Below, one piece after another: positions 7,262-14,565 of a DNA stretch of 64,000 nt. Origin of the DNA: an uncultured Treponema sp. (lineage in GTDB: Bacteria > Spirochaetota > Spirochaetia > Treponematales > Treponemataceae); assembly GCF_934725225.1 (NCBI RefSeq), contig NZ_CAKVAM010000001.1:1-64000 (forward strand), in the 5' to 3' direction. A model generated the notes under the pieces. It saw only the letters and a list, made by a program, of their open reading frames with translations. It searched no databases and had not been told where the DNA came from. Position numbers and translations under genes: made by a program. How positions within the stretch are numbered: the first letter of the stretch is position 1; each line of letters starts with the position of its first letter.

Positions 7262-8455
7262 ATGAAAAGGCTTTTGGGACTTGCCGCAGTTTTAATATCT
7301 TCCGCAGGAATTTTTGCCGCCACGTTAAATGACGCGCAGGACAGGCTTTCTGCAATCGAAGAATTCAAAAGCGGAATCCTAAGCTCAAGCCCGAACGGAT
7401 TTTTTTCTGACGAGGAAATGGACGCGCTCAATCTTCTTTATCAGGTTCTTGAAGGAGACGAATACACAGTAAACTCGCTTAGCGGCGCAATGGATTTTTC
7501 AATAGGAGAATACAGCCTTGTTGAAACAAAATGGCCCACGGAAATTCAGGCTCTTTTCTTCGGCGGAAAAATAAAATATGAGCGCAGCGTGGACATCATG
7601 TATTCCGACGCAATGGAAAAAAAATACGTTCCAGAACCGCAAATGACTGAATACCAGCGGCGCGACTACGAATATTACATAAACGACTACGAAACCAGAA
7701 TCCGTTCCGGGGAAAAATTCTTTTATGCGGAACTTACATTTAAACTCACGCACTGGCAGGGAGCAAGCGAATACAGATTCGAGCCAGTCGCACTAAAAAT
7801 CTACAAGAATTCAAAACGTCCGCGAGCAATAATCAAAATCGATGAAACAAAAAGCAAGGATTTTTTTACATTCGCGGAAGAAAAGGAATTCAGAACAGAA
7901 AAGCAGATTGAAAAAAACAACGCGCGCATAAAAAAACTTCTCAAGGACGAAAGCAAAAACGCTTCCACGGAAAAAGCAAAGAAAAAAGACATAATATTCA
8001 GCGAGCAAAAAGGCAGACGGGCATTTTACGTAAGCGCGGAAACTTCCACGGACAACATCGATTTTTCAAGCACGGACTTCACTTCGTATAAGCTCGACAA
8101 TATGTACGGAACTCTTACGCTCGGGCTTGGAAAATTTATCTTTGCAGGAATTTCAGCCGGAATAGATTTGCCTTCGCTTAATGACGACGTTCCGATTTAT
8201 TCTTTCGGCGGAATCTTCGGACTAAACCTGAACCTTGGAACTCACTTGCGTCCTTACGGCCAGACTTCAATTTACGCGCGGACCGATGACCACGTTGTAT
8301 TTAAAACCGGAGCCGGCATAGACTTTAAACTTGGAAAATTCATGCTGAACCTTGAGTACAGCTACAACTGGAGCAGCAACGTAAACACTTCTGTAAAAGA
8401 CGAGGAAACAGAAAAATTCGGCGCATACACGGCAGGCATTGGACTTACTTGGTAG
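7262..8455 (+). CDS. Outer-membrane-type exported protein
   Basis: A 397-residue protein started at the ATG at 7262, because only from there is there a signal peptide (KRLLGLAAVLISSAGIFA-A). The frame is open back to 6980, but that stretch is the repeat array and is rejected. Residues 150-260 are mixed alpha/beta with many charges. The last 130 residues (from about FYVSAETSTDN) alternate Gly and aromatic residues as beta-barrel strands (YGTLTLGLGKFIFAGISAGI) and end in GIGLTW, a C-terminal aromatic typical of outer membrane beta-barrels. TATAAT lies at 7237-7242. The 3' end overlaps nth by 11 bp, convergently. Specific function unknown. Confidence 0.82.
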   Translation: MKRLLGLAAVLISSAGIFAATLNDAQDRLSAIEEFKSGILSSSPNGFFSDEEMDALNLLYQVLEGDEYTVNSLSGAMDFSIGEYSLVETKWPTEIQALFFGGKIKYERSVDIMYSDAMEKKYVPEPQMTEYQRRDYEYYINDYETRIRSGEKFFYAELTFKLTHWQGASEYRFEPVALKIYKNSKRPRAIIKIDETKSKDFFTFAEEKEFRTEKQIEKNNARIKKLLKDESKNASTEKAKKKDIIFSEQKGRRAFYVSAETSTDNIDFSSTDFTSYKLDNMYGTLTLGLGKFIFAGISAGIDLPSLNDDVPIYSFGGIFGLNLNLGTHLRPYGQTSIYARTDDHVVFKTGAGIDFKLGKFMLNLEYSYNWSSNVNTSVKDEETEKFGAYTAGIGLTW

Positions 8456-9089
8456 AAGTTTCATTGTGAAGGCACAAGTCGTTTATCGGGCATTCCGCGC
8501 ACTTGGGATTTCGCGCTGTGCAAATATAGCGTCCGTGCAATATAAGCCAGTGATGGGCGTGCATCATAAATTCAGCTGGAATACGCTCAAGCAAGGAGCG
8601 TTCAACTTCAAGCGGCGTTGAGCCTTGGGCAAGTCCAATCTTGGGGCAGATTCTAAGAAGATGTGTGTCCACAGGCATTGTGGGCTTGTTGTAGACAACA
8701 TTTAGAATAACATTCGCAGTTTTTCTTCCAACGCCCGGTAAAGATTCCAAGTCTTCCCTGTTGTCTGGAACTTGCGAATTGAATTTTTCCACGAGCATTT
8801 TGCTTAAGCCCGCAACGTGTTTTGCCTTGTTCTTGTAAAGCCCGATTGACTTTATAAAGCCTCTTATTTTTTCTTCGCCAAGCGAAAGCATAAGTTCAGG
8901 CGTATAGGCAACTTTATAAAGCGGTTCGGTTGCTTTGTTCACGGCTTTGTCCGTAGTCTGCGCAGAAAGAACAACGCTAACCAAAAGGCAAAAAGCATTC
9001 GGAGCAACAAGCTCAGTTTCTGGAGACGGATTCAGTTTTTGAAACCGCAGAAAGACTTGCGAAATCTGCTGCGGAGTTAAAAGTTTCAA
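8445..9089 (-). CDS. nth: Endonuclease III (DNA glycosylase/AP lyase)
   Basis: A 214-residue protein of normal size. It removes oxidised pyrimidines in base excision repair. Visible features are LSAQTTD near residue 42, the helix-hairpin-helix LPGVGRKTANVI with the catalytic Lys, the catalytic Asp in PVDTHLLR, and the [4Fe-4S] cluster motif C-X6-C-X2-C-X5-C at the C-terminus (CTARNPKCAECPINDLC). The start is a TTG at 9089: no ATG exists before the conserved core, and the N-terminus from this TTG aligns with the family. It starts one base after the metK stop, so it is the second gene of a metK-nth unit. Confidence 0.95.
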   Translation of the reverse strand: MKLLTPQQISQVFLRFQKLNPSPETELVAPNAFCLLVSVVLSAQTTDKAVNKATEPLYKVAYTPELMLSLGEEKIRGFIKSIGLYKNKAKHVAGLSKMLVEKFNSQVPDNREDLESLPGVGRKTANVILNVVYNKPTMPVDTHLLRICPKIGLAQGSTPLEVERSLLERIPAEFMMHAHHWLILHGRYICTARNPKCAECPINDLCLHNETSTK

Positions 9090-9090
9090 G

Positions 9091-10269
9091 CTAGAACTCT
9101 TTTTTCAGGAGCGCGGCTTTGTCTGTCTGTTCCCACGGAAATTCCGAATTTCCAAAGTGTCCGTAAGAAGCTGTCTTGGAATAAATAGGACGCTTAAGAT
9201 TGAACGTCTTTGTTATTCCGGCTGGAGTGCAGTCAAAAACTTTTTTTACAGCGTCCGCAATCTGAAAGTCAGGAACAATTCCAGTTCCAAAAGTTTCAAC
9301 TAGAACAGAAACAGGGAACGGAACTCCAATCGCATAAGCAAGCTGAACTTCGCAGCGTTCCGCCAAGTCCGCGGCAACAATATTCTTGGCAATGTAGCGC
9401 GCCATGTATGCTCCTGAACGGTCAACCTTGCTAGGGTCTTTTCCGCTGAAAGCTCCGCCGCCGTGCCGTCCCATTCCGCCGTAAGTGTCAACGATTATTT
9501 TTCTGCCTGTAAGACCAGTGTCTCCAACAGGACCGCCGATTACAAACTGGCCTGTAGGATTTATAAAATACTTTGTTTTGGAATCCAAAAGCCCTGCCGG
9601 CTCAAGAACTGGCTTTATTATTTTTTCCGTTACCGTAGATTTTATTTCATCATAGCTGATTCCCGCATCGTGCTGCTGACTTATAACAACAGTATCGATT
9701 CTTACAGGACGATGGCCTTCATATTCAATTGTAACCTGGCTCTTTGAATCCGGGCGCATCCATTTGACTTCGCCGCTTTTCCTTAGCTCTGCGGATTTTT
9801 TCATAAGCTTGTGGGCAAACATAATCGGAGCAGGCATAAGCTCAGACGTTTCCTTGCAGGCAAAACCGAACATCATTCCCTGATCTCCTGCGCCCTGCTG
9901 TCCTTTGAATTCATCAAGGCCTTTTCCTACAACTCCCTGATTTATATCCGACGACTGGGAATGAATCATGTTAAGAACAGCCATGGAATTGCAGTCCAAG
10001 CCGTAGTCTGGATTTGTGTAGCCGATTCTCTGAACAACGTCATGCACAACTTTCTGAATATCAACGTGAGCATTTGTAGAAAGCTCGCCGCCTACAAGAA
10101 TAAGAGCCTGAGATGCAAAAGTTTCGCAGGCAACATGGCTTTCCGGATCCTGACGCAGACATTCATCAAGAATTCCATCTGAAATCTGGTCGCAAACTTT
10201 GTCCGGGTGACCTTCTCCCACGGATTCCGAAGTAAATAAATAATGATTTTTTGATAAGACAGCGCTCAT
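9091..10269 (-). CDS. metK: S-adenosylmethionine synthetase
   Basis: A 392-residue protein from the ATG at 10269, chosen because AGGAGG sits eight bases upstream; the frame extends 12 codons further without support. It makes SAM from methionine and ATP. Conserved motifs include GHPDKVCDQISDG near the N-terminus, GAGDQGMMFGFA (ATP-binding hexapeptide region) and GGGAFSGKDPSKVDRSGAY (P-loop). It is followed after one base by nth. A good promoter, TTGCTT-17-TATATT at 10361-10389, gives an untranslated leader of roughly 85 nt. I looked for and did not see a SAM riboswitch in that leader. Confidence 0.97.
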   Translation of the reverse strand: MSAVLSKNHYLFTSESVGEGHPDKVCDQISDGILDECLRQDPESHVACETFASQALILVGGELSTNAHVDIQKVVHDVVQRIGYTNPDYGLDCNSMAVLNMIHSQSSDINQGVVGKGLDEFKGQQGAGDQGMMFGFACKETSELMPAPIMFAHKLMKKSAELRKSGEVKWMRPDSKSQVTIEYEGHRPVRIDTVVISQQHDAGISYDEIKSTVTEKIIKPVLEPAGLLDSKTKYFINPTGQFVIGGPVGDTGLTGRKIIVDTYGGMGRHGGGAFSGKDPSKVDRSGAYMARYIAKNIVAADLAERCEVQLAYAIGVPFPVSVLVETFGTGIVPDFQIADAVKKVFDCTPAGITKTFNLKRPIYSKTASYGHFGNSEFPWEQTDKAALLKKEF

Positions 10270-10360
10270 TTTTAGAGCCTCCTGTTTAGCAAGTTTCAGT
10301 TCCACAAGAAAACTGTTCCGCCTGCAATTTGGATAAATCAGCGGATAATTTGTTCACAAC

Positions 10361-10389
10361 AATATAATCAAAAGCAAAAAAACAAGCAA
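10361..10389 (-). promoter_or_regulatory. metK promoter
   Basis: On the minus strand: -35 TTGCTT (10384-10389), 17-bp spacer containing a T7 run, -10 TATATT (10361-10366). The predicted start is near 10354, about 85 nt before the metK ATG. Confidence 0.6.
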
Positions 10390-10431
10390 GGGAAATTTTT
10401 TTCTTCTAATTGAGCAAATATCTTTTCTTTT

Positions 10432-10806
10432 TCACCAAACAGTTTTTACATTATACAAAGGAATTTTTGAATCTGTTGTTACAATTGTTAAATCATTTTC
10501 CATTGCTTGTGCAATCAACAATCTGTCAAACGGATCCTTATGAATATCTGGCAAAGTCTTTATTCTTTCAGCATCATATTCTGTTGGTGGAAGATATATA
10601 AATTCTTCATTCTCTAAAACAGATTTTAATCTTGGAATATCAATATCAAATTGCAATGTGCCTTTCGCTTGCTTAATTGCAATTTCCCATAAGAATGCAA
10701 AACTGAAAAAACATCTTTTTGTTTCCATTATGTTTTGAGCTATTAAAGAAAGCTCATTATTTCCTGTTACATACCAAATTATTGCATGAGTGTCTAATAA
10801 ATACAT
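10432..10806 (-). CDS. PIN-domain toxin (VapC-like) of a type II toxin-antitoxin pair
   Basis: A 124-residue protein. PIN-fold ribonuclease residues are in place: Asp5 in LLDTHAIIW, Glu in FLWEIAIKQ near residue 41, the Asp pair in KDPFDRLLIAQA near residue 92, and TTDSKI near 110. Toxins of this branch cleave RNA, often tRNA or rRNA, when their antitoxin is degraded. The start codon overlaps the final base of the upstream antitoxin gene (10806), so the pair is translationally coupled. No toxic activity can be proven from sequence; all catalytic acids look intact, so it is probably functional. Confidence 0.88.
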   Translation of the reverse strand: MYLLDTHAIIWYVTGNNELSLIAQNIMETKRCFFSFAFLWEIAIKQAKGTLQFDIDIPRLKSVLENEEFIYLPPTEYDAERIKTLPDIHKDPFDRLLIAQAMENDLTIVTTDSKIPLYNVKTVW

Positions 10807-11027
10807 TACATATACTCCGCAAATTCTTCGAGAGGCTTATCAAAATCAGGAGACATTTTGCATGATATATTTTTTAAACATCCAAATCCGCTTTTTTTTG
10901 TTTTAACAGAATATTGTTTTTCAGAGGCTGTAAACTTATATAGAACATAATCAATGTATGAAGCAACTTCTTCAAGTGCTGTCTGAGGAAGTTCTTTTAA
11001 TTTTTCCTCAAGTACAGAATATGACAT
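10806..11027 (-). CDS. DUF2281-type antitoxin
   Basis: A 73-residue protein. The N-terminus (SYSVLEEKLKELPQTALEEVASYIDYVLYKF) is the short helical region of DUF2281 proteins, which are nearly always found before PIN-domain toxins. The C-terminal half (GFGCLKNISCKMSPDFDKPLEEF) is the likely toxin-wrapping tail. It has a good ribosome site (TGGAGG), and a TATAAT hexamer lies upstream at 11061-11066 on the minus strand. It is the first gene of the toxin-antitoxin operon and would normally both neutralise the toxin and take part in autoregulation. Confidence 0.82.
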   Translation of the reverse strand: MSYSVLEEKLKELPQTALEEVASYIDYVLYKFTASEKQYSVKTKKSGFGCLKNISCKMSPDFDKPLEEFAEYM

Positions 11028-11160
11028 ACAAAACCTCCATAATTCTCAAGTAACAATTTAATTATATCACATTTCAATTAGTTTTCTAGTGTTAAAATAA
11101 GAACTCAAATTTTCATAAACTCTCCCTCCACCTAAAATCGAAACGTTTTTATATATGCCC

Positions 11161-11189
11161 TTGATTACATTTGAAATATTATATAATAT
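11161..11189 (+). promoter_or_regulatory. Promoter for the CBM48-type gene
   Basis: TTGATT (11161-11166), 17-bp spacer, TAATAT (11184-11189); an overlapping TATAAT at 11182-11187 is also possible. It drives the short reading frame at 11216 and the CBM48-type gene at 11293. Confidence 0.5.
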
Positions 11190-11215
11190 ATGTATATAGC
11201 AAAGGAGCGAAAACA

Positions 11216-11278
11216 ATGCGTTTATATGCGTTATTTTCTATCCGGCAACTGTTGTTTTATATCAAATTGTTTTTATAA
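11216..11278 (+). CDS. Possible 20-residue leader peptide
   Basis: ATG at 11216 is preceded by AAAGGAG with good spacing, and the frame runs 20 codons to TAA at 11276-11278. The peptide is hydrophobic with a few basic residues (MRLYALFSIRQLLFYIKLFL), like a small membrane peptide. It lies between a promoter and the CBM48-type gene, 14 bp before that gene's ATG. It could be a translated leader coupling expression of the next gene, a small membrane protein, or chance. Evidence is limited to the ribosome site and position. Confidence 0.35.
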   Translation: MRLYALFSIRQLLFYIKLFL

Positions 11279-11292
11279 TAAGGAGACATGAA

Positions 11293-11601
11293 ATGTCACT
11301 GAAAAAGTCTTATTCCAAAGACAAGAAAACTTGTAACGTAACTTTTTCTGTTTCTCAGGAAGCAGCACACGGCGCAGAAAAAGTTTCAATCGCAGGAGAC
11401 TTTAACAGCTGGAGCAGCACAGAAACTCCGTTGAAAAAAGGCAAAGACGGTTCTTTCTCTGTAAAAATCCCTCTTGAAGCCGGAAAGGAATATCAGTTCC
11501 GCTATCTTCTTGACGGAAAGCACTGGGAAAACGACTGGGCGGCAGACAAGTACATTCCTGCTCCATTCTCCCACACAGACAATTCTGTTGTAATCTGCTA
11601 A
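11293..11601 (+). CDS. Stand-alone CBM48 / isoamylase N-terminal-type domain protein
   Basis: A 102-residue protein consisting of one early-set immunoglobulin-like domain. The motif VSIAGDFNSWSSTETPLKKGKDGSFSV followed by YQFRYLLDGKHWENDWAADKY is characteristic of the glycogen-binding CBM48 module found on branching enzymes and AMPK beta subunits. There is no catalytic domain and no signal peptide, so it is a cytoplasmic glycogen- or maltodextrin-binding module, perhaps a regulatory partner. AGGAGA precedes the start and a terminator follows. It is monocistronic except for the possible 20-codon leader. Confidence 0.85.
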   Translation: MSLKKSYSKDKKTCNVTFSVSQEAAHGAEKVSIAGDFNSWSSTETPLKKGKDGSFSVKIPLEAGKEYQFRYLLDGKHWENDWAADKYIPAPFSHTDNSVVIC

Positions 11602-11628
11602 GCTATCTTAAAATCTTTTACTTCATAC

Positions 11629-11671
11629 AAGCTGTCCAACTGAAGAAAACTTCAAAGGGCAGCTTTTTTTT
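11629..11671 (+). terminator. Terminator of the CBM48-type gene
   Basis: AAGCTGtCC (11629-11637) pairs with GGgCAGCTT (11657-11665), with one internal mismatch, and ends in T8. Confidence 0.8.
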
Positions 11672-11748
11672 ATAAAATTTGCAAAAAAAAACACGCAAAA
11701 AGTGGAAATTCCGAAACAACTCATTATAATGTATAAAAGGAGACGCGC

Positions 11749-12729
11749 ATGGACTTAAAAGGAATCTATACAGCAGACGCTCGCCGCTATGATGACTCCC
11801 AAACTTTATACAATCGCTGCGGAAAAAGCGGAATTCTCTTGCCCAAAGTAAGCCTAGGATTTTGGCACAACTTCGGCGGAAACGACTCTTATGAACGCAG
11901 CCGGAAAATCACACATTTTGCGTTTGACCACGGAATAAATCACTTTGACCTTGCGAACAACTACGGTCCTCCTTACGGCAGCGCAGAAGAAACAATGGGC
12001 AGACTCATAAAAGACGACTTCCGCCCTTACCGCGACGAGCTTTTTATTTCAACAAAGGCAGGCTACGATATGTGGGAAGGTCCTTATGGCAATTGGGGCT
12101 CGCGCAAATATCTTACCGCAAGCATTGACCAAAGCTTAAAGCGCATGAATCTTGAATATGTAGATTTATTTTACAGCCACCGATACGATCAGGACACTCC
12201 TTTGGAAGAAACTTTGCAGGCAATGGTTGACATTGTAAAGCAAGGAAAAGCCCTTTATCTGGGTTTAAGCCGCTGGCCGCTTGAAGCATTAAAATTCGCC
12301 GACAACTATCTTCGCGAACGGGATGTTCCGCTTCTTATTTATCAAGGCAGGCTGAATCTTCTTGACCGTTCACCGCAAGATGAAGGCATTCTTGACTACT
12401 GCGCCGAGCATGGAATTGGATTCATTTCATTTTCTCCACTGGCGCAAGGCTTGCTTACAGACCGATACCTTAACGGAATTCCTTCTGACAGCAGAATGGC
12501 AAAAGAGCATTTTCTAAAAAGCAAAGATTTGACTCCAGAACTTCTGGAAAAACTAAAGGCATGGAACGCACAGACAGGCAAACGCAACGAAACTCTTGCA
12601 GAAATGGCATTGTCTTGGATTCTTAGTCAGAAAGGCGTTACAAGCGTGCTGGTTGGCGCAAGCTCCACAGAGCAGCTTGAAAAAAACATGAAATGTGTTC
12701 ACGCTGAACCGTTCAGCAGTGAAATATAG
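11749..12729 (+). CDS. Aldo/keto reductase, YghZ / L-glyceraldehyde-3-phosphate reductase type
   Basis: A 326-residue protein of the NADPH-dependent aldo/keto reductase fold. The N-terminus (YNRCGKSGILLPKVSLGFWHNFG) and long insertion (WEGPYGNWGSRKYL) mark the YghZ/Gpr subgroup, which reduces aldehydes such as methylglyoxal or L-glyceraldehyde-3-phosphate. The catalytic tetrad is visible: Asp in HFDLANNYG, Tyr in the same motif, Lys in ISTKAGYD and His in FYSHRYD. The coenzyme-binding tail VLVGASSTEQLEKN is intact. AAGGAGA precedes the start. The phase-variable lipoprotein gene follows after 28 bp without a terminator, so they may share a transcript. Confidence 0.93.
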   Translation: MDLKGIYTADARRYDDSQTLYNRCGKSGILLPKVSLGFWHNFGGNDSYERSRKITHFAFDHGINHFDLANNYGPPYGSAEETMGRLIKDDFRPYRDELFISTKAGYDMWEGPYGNWGSRKYLTASIDQSLKRMNLEYVDLFYSHRYDQDTPLEETLQAMVDIVKQGKALYLGLSRWPLEALKFADNYLRERDVPLLIYQGRLNLLDRSPQDEGILDYCAEHGIGFISFSPLAQGLLTDRYLNGIPSDSRMAKEHFLKSKDLTPELLEKLKAWNAQTGKRNETLAEMALSWILSQKGVTSVLVGASSTEQLEKNMKCVHAEPFSSEI

Positions 12730-12757
12730 AAAGCGAAATTAACCACAGGAGAATTTT

Positions 12758-14337
12758 ATGAACATTAAGAAATTTTCATTTGCATTTTTGCCGGCGCTGA
12801 TTCTTGCCCTTGCGTCTTGCACGAACATGAGCGGCTCAAACAGCAAAGAAGGCGCAATCCGCATAACAGTTCCGGGAGGAGAACGCGGGCTTTACACTTT
12901 TTCCAAGGACAATGCCACATCTTACAAAGTAAGCATAATCCTTGACAAAGAAGTTATCGACTCGCAGACCGCAGAATTGGGGGGGTAATTACATTTGACG
13001 AACTTGAGCCTGCCACATACACAGTAAAAGCCGAAGCATTTGATTCAGACGGAATACGCATAGGAAGCGGAAGTGAAGAAGTAAAAGTTGTAGCCGGCGA
13101 AACCGCAGAAAAAACAATTTTGATGATACTGGCTAGCAACAGAGATGTAATTAATTATCAAAAATATTATTTATGGGATGTTTATAATTCTAAATATTAT
13201 TACAATCGATTTGATTCTATAACAAGTGATTTAACTATAAATAACATTGATTCCGTTACCTCAAATAAACCTGGAAATTCGACTATACTAGGATTTGCAG
13301 AATCTTTTTATGCATATTATAACTATTATATAGAAAACGCTGATAGCCAATTTAATAGAACAAATTTTATCTACTATAAAGGGAAAGGTTCAGGACCTTA
13401 TGACATTCAATTTAGTAGCACATCCGTAAAAGACCCTTTGTATTTTGATGATAGCACAGATTCTCTATGGATAGGCGGATATGATTCTTCTACTGGCGAA
13501 TTAAAACTTTTACAAATAACAGAACCTTCAACAAACTTTATTTCTACAATTTCATCAGCGACTTCTTTATATTCCACACAATTTTCTGTTTCCGGGGCAT
13601 CTTATACAGCATTTGCAGTTCAGGGCAGCGATATTTACTTTGCATACACAAAGAACGGCTCATCGTACCTTCAGCGTGGAACAATCACGAATATCGATGA
13701 TTCAAATTTTTTTATAGACATAAAAGGAGCGGCGCAGTCCACAGAGCAAATGGGTGTTTCAGGCACAATCAACGACATAGCCATTTTGTACGACGGCTAT
13801 GTTTATGCGCTGGTTTCAAATGTAGGAAATTCCGCAGAAGGCACCGATGACACTTTCTATAATTTTCATGACTGCAAAGTATATAGCCGAGGCGCGCTTT
13901 TAAAGATTGCAGGCACAGATTATGGATTTGAAGTAGAAAACACCTTGGGCTGGACAAATTCCGAAAGAACAATAAATTCTATTGGAAATCCTGAAAGCGC
14001 AGGAAGCCCAATAGGTTCTCTTGAAGCATACATTCCAGCATTAAAAGAAAACAACCAAAAATTTTACGGTCCGCGCAGATTCGTAGCCATAAAGCCCAAG
14101 GAACTTGCAATTGCAGACTGCGGTGCAAACTTTGTTCTTCCAAACAAAACCGCAGGCAAATCAGGAAAACTTTTTGCACATAACAGAGTTGTAAATGTAA
14201 ATCTTTATAATTTTGCAATCGATTCCATTGTAGATTTAGAGAACATAAAATTCAGCAATGTATGCCTAAGCGGAAACTCAATGTACATATCAGCAGAAGG
14301 ATGTAATACCGATCCTGATGCCTCAGACGAGGAATAA
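12758..14337 (+). pseudogene. Lipoprotein gene interrupted at a G7 tract (probable phase-variable or frameshifted gene)
   Basis: The first frame (12758-12988, 76 residues) begins with a signal peptide ending LALASC-TNM, a lipobox, then an Ig-like start (GAIRITVPGGERGLY). It stops at TAA directly after GGGGGGG (12979-12985). In the -1 frame the same protein continues without a stop from the tract to 14337: VITFDELEPATYTVKAEAF, GETAEKTI, then about 400 residues (an open frame can also be drawn from TTG at 13120). One extra G, or -1 slippage, restores a lipoprotein of about 526 residues. The C-terminal part is beta-rich (propeller-like SDIYFAYTKNGSSYLQRG) and ends acidic. DNA at about 13130-13600 is much more AT-rich than its surroundings. 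Function unknown; a surface antigen is inferred. Confidence 0.8.
12979..12985 (+). repeat. G7 homopolymer inside a lipoprotein gene
   Basis: Seven consecutive G, read as TTG GGG GGG TAA. The stop follows the tract at once. It fits both slipped-strand phase variation and the -1 slippery pattern G GGG GGG. Long G tracts are rare in this AT-rich window; the only other one of seven or more is at 34254-34261. Confidence 0.9.
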
Positions 14338-14355
14338 ATAATTTCATTATGATGA

Positions 14356-14394
14356 TTGCAAGCACAGGCCAGCACTCCTGTTCTGCGCTTGCAA
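14356..14394. repeat. Hairpin after the lipoprotein gene
   Basis: TTGCAAGC (14356-14363) pairs with GCTTGCAA (14387-14394). There is no T tract, so it is not a classical terminator. Related CTTGCAA words recur at about 14412. The intergenic stretch also carries the palindromic repeat at 14464-14495. Confidence 0.4.
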
Positions 14395-14463
14395 CACCCC
14401 CTAACAAATGCTTGCAAGACCCCCTTGCGTGTGCATGTCAGTACCCTTTGCAAAACAACAAAT

Positions 14464-14495
14464 AGATTGCCGTATCAAGTACGGCAATGACAGTT
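14464..14495 (+). repeat. Dispersed palindromic repeat, copy 1
   Basis: ATTGCCGTA and TACGGCAAT form a perfect 9-bp stem around TCAAG, bordered by AG on the left and GACAGTT on the right. It is one of about six related copies in the window. Confidence 0.75.
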
Positions 14496-14565
14496 AGACT
14501 TATTAGACATATCCATGACAAGTTGTTTTACATCGTTCATTTTTTGCATGACGGATTCAACTTTC

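Noticed and set aside
9087..9090. nth as a truncated gene because it lacks an ATG
   Set aside because: TTG at 9089 gives the exact family N-terminus.
10270..10360. SAM riboswitch in the metK leader
   Set aside because: No SAM-I or SAM-II conserved core could be drawn in the roughly 85-nt leader.
14395..14433. C5 runs after the lipoprotein gene
   Set aside because: Only five bases long and outside any promoter or reading frame I can support.
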